Part shown: piece by piece, positions 58,182 through 64,000 of the stretch
Numbering within the stretch: position 1 is the first letter of the stretch
Layout of the letters: every line of letters begins with the position of its first letter
Assembly: GCA_025360005.1 (NCBI GenBank)
Contig: JANYDA010000049.1
Coordinates: forward strand, 124,001 to 188,000
From: Fibrobacteria bacterium
GTDB lineage: Bacteria > Fibrobacterota > Fibrobacteria > UBA11236
Length of the DNA: 64,000 nucleotides
Direction of reading: 5' to 3'
Program-made: the position numbers and the translations under genes
The notes under the pieces: generated by a model
Databases searched by the model: none
What the model saw: the letters and a program-made list of their open reading frames with translations, nothing else
Told to the model about the DNA's origin: nothing

Positions 58182-60880
58182 AGCGCATGGATCCGCGCTT
58201 GCAGTCCTTCAATGAGCTGGTGGCCATGAAATACCAGCTTTATAACGGGCTCTTCCTGGGCCTCCCCTTCGAGGATCTGGCCGACACGGGCGTGCAATTG
58301 CCCTTGTTCGCCAAGGCCTGCCGCGAGAAATTGCAAGCGGGGAAATCCCCCGCCGAAATCGTGGAGCAGTTCTTCCGCGAGCGGCCCGGAAAAACCGGCT
58401 TTGAAGCCAAGCTGAAGATCCTTTTCAAATTCCTGCAACTGGTGGAAAGGCAGGTGGTGCTCTTCGACGCGCTGGAGGACGCGGCCTTCTCCTCCGTCAA
58501 CGATCTGGCCGGGCCCGGCAGCCTGACCCATTTCCTGGCGCGCGTGCAGGAACAGCGCAAGCAGGACGTGCTGGAAAAGGAATTGGCGGACTACCGGATC
58601 CGCATCGTCCTCACGGCGCATCCCACGCAATTCTATCCGGATTCCATCCTCGGCATCATCACGGATCTGAAAGAAGCCATCGACGGGGATAAGCTGCCCG
58701 TGATCAACGATTTGCTATTGCAGATGGGTAAGACCCGCTTCCAGAACCGCCAGCGGCCCACACCCGTGGAAGAGGCCCGCAGCCTCATCTGGTACCTGGA
58801 GCACATCTTCTACCGCACCCTGCCCGCCATTTCCGATCGGCTGGTGGCGGCCTTAAGCGAGGATCGCCAGGATCCTTTCCTGCATCGGCCCAAGGTGGAG
58901 CTGGGGTTCTGGCCGGGCGGCGATCGCGACGGTAACCCCTACGTTACCAGTGAAACTACACTCAAGGTGGCGCAGGCCCTCAAGGCCAGCATCCTTTCCC
59001 TCTACCTGCAAGACCTGGAAAAGCTGTTGGGCAGGCTCACCTTCGACGGCGTCATCCAACCGTTGCAGGCCGTGCGCGATCGCGTGGAAGAGACTCTCGC
59101 CCACGGGCCCAACGCCTACGCCGATGCGGACTCGCTCCTGCGGGACCTGAGACCGCTGCGGCTGGAAATCACGGACAACCACCAGGGTCTTTTCGTAGGC
59201 CTGTTGGACGAATTCATTTACAAGGTGCAGACATTCGGTTTCCACTTCGCGGCCCTGGACATGCGCCAGGACAGCCGCATCCACCGCTCCGCCCTGGAGG
59301 AAATCCTGGCGCGCGTGGGCGAAGGCGCGGGCCGCGCGGCCAAGCCCCAGCGCAAAGGCAGTTGGCCCCGAAACGGCGGGGAAAGCCCCGAGGCGGCGTC
59401 CAGCGCCTCGGCCGAATGGCGCGCCGAATGCAAAGGCTATGCCGACCTCCCTGCGGAAGGCAAGCTGGCGATGCTGGAACGCTGCCTGCGCGCGGCGGAT
59501 TTGCAAGCCGATTTCAATGCGGATGAAATCGATCCCTTGGCGCAGGACACGCTGGCCTCGTTGTCGGCCGTCCGTTCCATCCAGAAAGCCAACGGAGAGC
59601 GCGGCCTCAACCGGTACATCATCAGCCAATCCAATTCGGCCGTCAACGTGCTGGAGGTGATGGTGCTGGCGCGCCTAGCGGGGTGGAAAGCCGGGCAAAT
59701 AGGCTTGGACATCGTCCCCCTCTTCGAGACCATCGACGATCTCGTCCATGCGGAAGCCATCATGCGGCGGCTGTATGCCTTGCCCGCTTACGCGGAACAC
59801 CTGGCCCAGCGCGGCCGATGCCAGACCATCATGCTCGGCTTTTCGGATGGCACCAAGGACGGCGGCTATATCACGGCCAACTGGTCCATCCACAAGGCCA
59901 AGCGCGATCTCACGCGCGTCTCACGCGAGGCCGGCGTGCGCGTCACCTTCTTCGACGGCCGCGGGGGCCCGCCCGCGCGCGGCGGCGGGAACACCCACAA
60001 GTTCTACCGCTCCCTGGGCGCGGACATCGAGCATGGGGAAATCCAGCTTACCATCCAGGGCCAGACCATCAGCTCCAACTTCGGCACCCCGGAAGCCGCG
60101 CGCTTTAACGTGGAACAATTGCTCACCGCCGGATTGGAAGACAAACTCTTCCCGCCGGAGACCCCGGATCTTGCTCCTGAGGACATCCGCCTGCTGGATC
60201 GCCTTTCCGACCGGAGCCTCGACGCATATCTCCGCTTCCGCCAGGATCCGCTCTTCCTCCCGTACCTGGAAGAGATGACGCCGCTGAGCTATTACAACAT
60301 GCTGAACATCGCCAGCCGCCCCACCCGGCGCAAATCATCGTCCTTACGCTTCGAGGATCTGCGCGCCATCCCGTTCGTGGGCGCCTGGAGCCAGATGAAA
60401 CAGAACATCCCCGGCTTCTACGGAGTGGGAGTGGGCCTTTCCAAGCTCATGGCCAAAGGCGGCCGCCGCCGTCTCGTGGAATTGTACCGCTCGTCGCTTT
60501 TCTTCCGCACCTTGGTCGAGAACGCCATGATGAGCCTGTCCAAATCCTACTTCCCGTTGACGCGCTACCTGGATAAGGATCGCAAGTACGCCCGCTTCTG
60601 GCGCCGCATTTTCAAGGAAGCCACCGAAGCCAAGAGCCTCCTGAAGGAGATCACCGGCCAGGTGCGCCTGATGGAGAATAATCTCGCGGTGCGCGAATCC
60701 ATCCATCTCCGCGAACGCATCATCCTCCCTCTCCTCGTAATCCAGCAATATGCCATGGGCATGGTCAAGGCGGTACGCAAGAATCCCGATGCCTATCCCA
60801 AGGGAGCGCTGGATGCCTATGCCAAAATGGTGGTCAAATCCATGGCCGCCAACATCAACGCCGCCAGGAATTCCGCTTAG
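58178..60880 (+). CDS. ppc: Phosphoenolpyruvate carboxylase
   Basis: 900 residues. PEPC carboxylates PEP with bicarbonate to oxaloacetate, the anaplerotic step that feeds a reductive branch to fumarate and succinate. Key motifs: LTAHPTQ with His148 (family VLTAHPTE; Glu replaced by Gln), FWPGGDRDGNP near 245-254, FFDGRGGPPARGGGNTHKFYRS near 590 (family FHGRGGxxxRGG), GFSDGTKDGGY (family GYSDSxKDGG) and a Gln/Ser-rich QTISSNFG. An insertion of ~45 residues rich in Ser, Glu and Lys (GAGRAAKPQRKGSWPRNGGES...) lies near 385-425. Divergence from the enteric enzyme is high, but the catalytic His, Arg and metal-ligand regions are present. Coupled to the preceding gene by ATGA. Confidence 0.95.
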   Translation: MKRMDPRLQSFNELVAMKYQLYNGLFLGLPFEDLADTGVQLPLFAKACREKLQAGKSPAEIVEQFFRERPGKTGFEAKLKILFKFLQLVERQVVLFDALEDAAFSSVNDLAGPGSLTHFLARVQEQRKQDVLEKELADYRIRIVLTAHPTQFYPDSILGIITDLKEAIDGDKLPVINDLLLQMGKTRFQNRQRPTPVEEARSLIWYLEHIFYRTLPAISDRLVAALSEDRQDPFLHRPKVELGFWPGGDRDGNPYVTSETTLKVAQALKASILSLYLQDLEKLLGRLTFDGVIQPLQAVRDRVEETLAHGPNAYADADSLLRDLRPLRLEITDNHQGLFVGLLDEFIYKVQTFGFHFAALDMRQDSRIHRSALEEILARVGEGAGRAAKPQRKGSWPRNGGESPEAASSASAEWRAECKGYADLPAEGKLAMLERCLRAADLQADFNADEIDPLAQDTLASLSAVRSIQKANGERGLNRYIISQSNSAVNVLEVMVLARLAGWKAGQIGLDIVPLFETIDDLVHAEAIMRRLYALPAYAEHLAQRGRCQTIMLGFSDGTKDGGYITANWSIHKAKRDLTRVSREAGVRVTFFDGRGGPPARGGGNTHKFYRSLGADIEHGEIQLTIQGQTISSNFGTPEAARFNVEQLLTAGLEDKLFPPETPDLAPEDIRLLDRLSDRSLDAYLRFRQDPLFLPYLEEMTPLSYYNMLNIASRPTRRKSSSLRFEDLRAIPFVGAWSQMKQNIPGFYGVGVGLSKLMAKGGRRRLVELYRSSLFFRTLVENAMMSLSKSYFPLTRYLDKDRKYARFWRRIFKEATEAKSLLKEITGQVRLMENNLAVRESIHLRERIILPLLVIQQYAMGMVKAVRKNPDAYPKGALDAYAKMVVKSMAANINAARNSA

Positions 60881-61005
60881 GACCGAAGGCGGCCCCGCCT
60901 CAAACAGCATCTATAACGCGACGTCGTGGACAAAGCGGACTTAGACATTCTCGGCAGATCCGTGTATAGCACCACCAACAAAAGGGCCGACGGAACCGAT
61001 CTGTA

Positions 61006-61045
61006 TATGCAATGCATCGCCAAGATATGCAATGCATTGCCAAGA
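61006..61045. repeat. 20-bp tandem duplication
   Basis: TATGCAATGCATCGCCAAGA (61006-61025) is followed directly by a copy differing in one base (61026-61045). It sits in the 225-base gap between ppc and the small envelope-protein genes, which otherwise shows no convincing gene; ATGCAT-type palindromes inside each copy are probably incidental. Confidence 0.7.
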
Positions 61046-61105
61046 CCAAAATCCTGTGGGCAGTCGGAATCGCCGCCCGCCTTATTCGACCTCGTTAACG
61101 GAAGG

Positions 61106-61753
61106 TCAGAATCGCAGTCCCATTTTCACGGCGTAGTATGGCAGCTCGACGTAATGCCCGTGCATCTCCGCGCGGGATTTCTCCGCCTCTTCTTTGGTCT
61201 CGAGACCCATGAACTCGGAGTAGGAGCGCTTGGAATCCGTGCCCAAAGGCACGGCCATGAAGGAGATGTCCACGCGATTCTTGAGCACCAGCCCCAATTC
61301 GCCCATCAATCCCCCGTGCCCGCCCACGGAGATGTCGTAGAACCCGCCCACGCCTCCCTTGTATTGGATATCGTCCGTGGGCTTCCCGTAGTACAGATCC
61401 ACGGAAGCCTTGGGGACGGGGAGCAGGATTTGGAAGCCGTAGAATCCCAGCGTCCCGGCGATGCGGGTCTGTTCATCGGGATTGCCGAAGATGTGGCTGT
61501 ACCACAGATCCGAGATGGGAACGTTGAAGGTGGATAGGGAGATGGGGACCTTATTGAACACATACCCGAATCCGAATCCCCAATAATTCTGCTGGCTGGA
61601 TACGGACGTGTCGCCGGACGCTTTGCCCGGAGCCGCAGGCGCGGCCGGAGCCGCGATCTTGGCGCCTTGTTCATCGCCAGATTGCGCGGCGGCGGGAAGT
61701 ACGCTCAAAGCCAGCAGGGCGATAGCGGAAGCGAGTTTGCTTTGGAAAGACAT
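61106..61753 (-). CDS. Outer-membrane-like exported protein
   Basis: 215 residues from the ATG at 61753, which has a good AAGGAGAAACC Shine-Dalgarno; the frame to 61918 overlaps the upstream gene. A signal peptide (SAIALLALSVLPAAAQS) is followed by an Ala/Pro-rich segment (AAPAAPAAPG). Then alternating strands with Gly, Tyr and Trp (NYWGFGFGYVFNKVPISLSTFNVP, IAGTLGFYGFQILLP, GLMGELGLVLKNRVDISFMAV) end in KMGLRF. The C-terminal Phe and strand pattern predict a small outer-membrane barrel. It lies 13 bases downstream of another envelope gene, so the two are co-transcribed. Family not recognised. Confidence 0.72.
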   Translation of the reverse strand: MSFQSKLASAIALLALSVLPAAAQSGDEQGAKIAAPAAPAAPGKASGDTSVSSQQNYWGFGFGYVFNKVPISLSTFNVPISDLWYSHIFGNPDEQTRIAGTLGFYGFQILLPVPKASVDLYYGKPTDDIQYKGGVGGFYDISVGGHGGLMGELGLVLKNRVDISFMAVPLGTDSKRSYSEFMGLETKEEAEKSRAEMHGHYVELPYYAVKMGLRF

Positions 61754-61766
61754 GGTTTCTCCTTGG

Positions 61767-62273
61767 TTAAAAGCGCCAGGCCAATTGCAAGCCCGGCGGA
61801 TCGGAAGGGTTGAGGTTGACGGAAAGCCGCGAGTCCGCATCGGCTCGGACTTGCATGACCGATAACGCCAAGTCCGCCAGATTGACGGCCCCGAGCAGGT
61901 AGTAGTAGACGGCCGCATCCTTAGGCGGGGTATTCTTGTCCGAGCGGATTCTAACGATCGTCCCGATCAGGACGGCGTCGGCGAGGGTGAAGGCCGCGCC
62001 CTTCTGCGGTTCGGAGGTGAGGTAGAATCCGCTTAAGAGCGGCAAGGCCCCCAGCACGGCGGCAAGGAATGGATCGGAGCTTTGCTTGCGGGTTTTCGCC
62101 GTCGCGCCCATCACCAGGATTGGATCCTTTTCCGCGAGTGAAACGGAAGCCGGCGTTTCCGGTACCGTTACCGTCTCCCGCATGCCAGGCACGCCTTGCG
62201 CCCCCGCCGAAAACGGCAAGCCCAGCACCAGGCAAAAGAAGGGAAAGAGGGCTTTGAGCCGCCAGGGAAACAT
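61767..62273 (-). CDS. Small exported membrane-associated protein, DUF5683-like pattern
   Basis: 168 residues from the ATG at 62273 (preceded by GAGGTAACGAAG); the 608-residue frame reading further upstream is a shadow of the fumarase gene. A signal peptide (LFPFFCLVLGLPFSAGAQG) precedes a region with two hydrophobic helices (LAAVLGALPLLSGFYLTSEPQKGAAFTLADAVLIGTI and YYLLGAVNLADLALSVMQV) and a C-terminal LQLAWRF. The order resembles the DUF5683/P-loop-poor envelope proteins common in Bacteroidota and Fibrobacterota, with the terminal Phe of outer-membrane proteins; this is a tentative match. It precedes the small barrel gene in one operon and diverges from the fumarase gene. Confidence 0.65.
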   Translation of the reverse strand: MFPWRLKALFPFFCLVLGLPFSAGAQGVPGMRETVTVPETPASVSLAEKDPILVMGATAKTRKQSSDPFLAAVLGALPLLSGFYLTSEPQKGAAFTLADAVLIGTIVRIRSDKNTPPKDAAVYYYLLGAVNLADLALSVMQVRADADSRLSVNLNPSDPPGLQLAWRF

Positions 62274-62441
62274 CTTCGTTACCTCGGGATTCGCGTTTCC
62301 GGTACCGGCCGCCCCCAGGGCTTCGCCGTCCGTTCTGTGTATCTGACGCGCAGGGATGGCGCGATTGTTACCCGGCCGGGAGACTGGACTTCCCCCCACC
62401 CCGCCTGTCCGCTCATGGAGACTTTTTCCTAAATTTCGGTT

Positions 62442-64000
62442 ATGCCTGAATACCGTTATCATCCTCCCTTCCCCGCCGGTCAAGATGAGACCCGGTACCG
62501 CCTGCTCAGCAAGGAGTTCACGGCCGTGGAGCGCTTCGGCGGCAAGGAGATCCTGCGCGTCGATCCGGAAGGCCTGAAACTCATGGCGCAAGCCGCCTTT
62601 ACGGACGTCAACTTCCTGTTGCGCTCCGCGCACCTGGGGAAACTCAAAGCCATCCTCGAGGATCCGGAAGCCTCCGACAACGATCGTTTCGTGGCGGATA
62701 CCCTCCTCAAGAACGCCGTTATCGCCGCCAAGGGCCAACTCCCCTCCTGCCAGGATACCGGCACCGCCATCGTGATAGGCGAAAAGGGCGAGGCGGTATG
62801 GACCGGCGGCAATGATGAAGCGGCGATCGAGGAAGGCATCTTCCGCACCTACCAAAAGGAAAACCTGCGCTACTCGCAGATGGCCCCGGTTTCCATGTTC
62901 GAGGAAAAGAACACCGGCAGCAACCTCCCCGCCCAAATCGATATCCATGCCGGCCACGGCGGCCAGAGCGGCCACGGCGGCGAATACCATTTCCTCTGCC
63001 TGGCCAAAGGCGGCGGCTCCGCCAACAAGACCTTCCTGTTCCAGGAAACCAAATCCCTGCTCAACGACAAGTCGCTGGAGAAATTCCTGCGCGAAAAACT
63101 CTTCTCGCTGGGAACGGCGGCCTGCCCGCCTTACCATCTCGCCGTCGTCATCGGCGGCACTTCGGCGGAAGCCACCCTCAGGGCAGTCAAGCTGGCATCG
63201 GCCGGATACTATGATAACCTGCCTGTTACGGGGTCCGGCGATGGCCAGGCCTTCCGCGATCCCGCCTGGGAAGAACGCATCGTCAGGCTGGCCCAGGAAA
63301 GCCGCATCGGGGCCCAGTTCGGCGGAAAATATTTCGTGCACGACGTGCGCGTATTGCGTCTGCCCCGGCATGCGGCCTCCTGCCCGGTCGGCATCGGGGT
63401 CAGTTGCAGCGCGGACCGCAACATTAAGGCCAAGATCACCCGGGACGGGATTTTCCTGGAGCAATTGGAAACCGATCCCGCGCGCTTTCTGCCGGCCTCG
63501 GGCACGGGAGCGGGGGCCGGCGCGGACACCAAGCCCATCGCCATCGACCTCAACCGCCCCATGGCGGACATCCGCGCGGAACTGGCGCGCCATCCCATCA
63601 AAACGCGCCTCAGCCTATCGGGCCCATTGATAGTGGCCCGCGACGTAGCCCACGCGCGCATCAAGCAGATCCTGGATTCGGGCGGCCCCATGCCCCAATG
63701 GCTCAAGGATCATCCCGTCTATTATGCCGGACCGGCCAAGACCCCGGAAGGAATGGCTTCGGGAAGCTTCGGACCCACCACCGCCGGCCGCATGGACGGC
63801 TATGTCGATGAGTTCATGGCCAAAGGCGGCAGCCTGGTCATGCTCGCCAAGGGCAATCGTTCCCCCGTGGTCCGCGACGCCTGCGCCAAACACGGCGGCT
63901 TCTATCTGGGATCCATCGGAGGCCCGGCCGCCATCCTCGCGCAGGAGAACATCCTCAAGGTCGAGGTCGTCGACTTCGCCGATCTGGGAATGGAGGCGGT
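62442..64000 (+). CDS. Fumarate hydratase class I, 3'-truncated by the window edge
   Basis: About 519 residues are present from the ATG at 62442; the gene runs off the end. It matches the iron-sulfur, heat-labile class I fumarases that interconvert fumarate and malate. The alpha domain has the CQDTGT motif (Cys103, a 4Fe-4S ligand), [14 protein letters not shown] and [14 protein letters not shown], carrying the other cluster Cys; the beta domain is seen in [17 protein letters not shown], a typical class I segment, and [14 protein letters not shown]. Alpha and beta domains are fused, as in FumA/FumB. It is divergent from the small envelope operon. A class I fumarase next to PEP carboxylase fits a reductive branch toward succinate, though the proximity may be chance. 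Confidence 0.95.
   Translation, partial: MPEYRYHPPFPAGQDETRYRLLSKEFTAVERFGGKEILRVDPEGLKLMAQAAFTDVNFLLRSAHLGKLKAILEDPEASDNDRFVADTLLKNAVIAAKGQLPSCQDTGTAIVIGEKGEAVWTGGNDEAAIEEGIFRTYQKENLRYSQMAPVSMFEEKNTGSNLPAQIDIHAGHGGQSGHGGEYHFLCLAKGGGSANKTFLFQETKSLLNDKSLEKFLREKLFSLGTAACPPYHLAVVIGGTSAEATLRAVKLASAGYYDNLPVTGSGDGQAFRDPAWEERIVRLAQESRIGAQFGGKYFVHDVRVLRLPRHAASCPVGIGVSCSADRNIKAKITRDGIFLEQLETDPARFLPASGTGAGAGADTKPIAIDLNRPMADIRAELARHPIKTRLSLSGPLIVARDVAHARIKQILDSGGPMPQWLKDHPVYYAGPAKTPEGMASGSFGPTTAGRMDGYVDEFMAKGGSLVMLAKGNRSPVVRDACAKHGGFYLGSIGGPAAILAQENILKVEVVDFADLGMEA

Noticed and set aside
61767-63593. A 608-residue minus-strand frame
   Set aside because: Only its last 168 residues (from 62273) look like a protein with a signal peptide; the rest is antisense to the class I fumarase gene.

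Overview
The window looks like chromosome of a high-GC member of the Fibrobacterota or a close relative. The pointers are a TIGR02147-family regulator (a paralogous family first defined in Fibrobacter succinogenes) beside two lipoproteins, several secreted proteins ending in FlgD-like or sorting-type C-terminal modules, a divergent PEP carboxylase, and MglA/roadblock genes. This placement is an inference; no 16S gene is present. Nothing resembles a prophage, IS element, CRISPR array or tRNA.

Layout. 1-7100 (+) is an amino-acid and housekeeping operon: trpB (5' truncated), trpA, chorismate mutase, prephenate dehydrogenase, an EPSP-synthase-fold protein that appears to have lost its catalytic residues, NAD kinase and recN, mostly with overlapping start/stop codons. 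7100-13140 holds a CDP-alcohol phosphatidyltransferase, a barrel-like lipoprotein, and a TIGR02147 regulator followed by two lipoproteins, with AT-rich gaps that carry a repeated CGTTATC word. 13150-16760 (-) is a tandem pair of POTRA/Omp85-like outer-membrane proteins. RNase P RNA (rnpB, -) lies at about 16830-17290. 17440-26400 holds a large secreted protein, an ABC-2 exporter with a small secreted partner, the TldE/TldD protease pair and a BNR-repeat secreted protein.

26415-35662 (-) is the most interesting block: an apparent operon of an NtrC-type sigma-54 activator, a large TPR/zinc-ribbon membrane protein, a PATAN (DUF4388) membrane protein, a TPR-like protein with a roadblock-like C-terminus, two small roadblock proteins, an MglA-type GTPase with a ~430-residue Pro/Gly/Phe-rich tail ending in a basic amphipathic peptide, and a third stand-alone roadblock protein. 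It resembles a polarity or surface-organisation GTPase module, with partners I do not recognise from a described system.

35886-40600 carries rpsT (UUG start), a site-2 protease, folC-accD, an HNH endonuclease and a small membrane protein. 40669-49794 (-) carries a secreted sugar dehydrogenase, a polytopic membrane protein, ybbP-ybbA, an MFS transporter and tesA. A short frameshifted gene remnant lies at 49922-50120. 50171-54444 (-) is uppP and a FecCD-type ABC importer whose lipoprotein gene is preceded by a strikingly structured leader. 54659-57265 holds an HD-GYP-like protein, a CheY-like receiver and a DUF2914 membrane protein. 57387-60880 (+) is an unknown gene coupled to ppc. 61106-62273 (-) encodes two small envelope proteins, and 62442-64000 (+) is a class I fumarase cut by the window edge.

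Many starts were moved from the longest open frame to an internal codon using Shine-Dalgarno sequences, ATGA overlaps and family N-termini; each entry says where.
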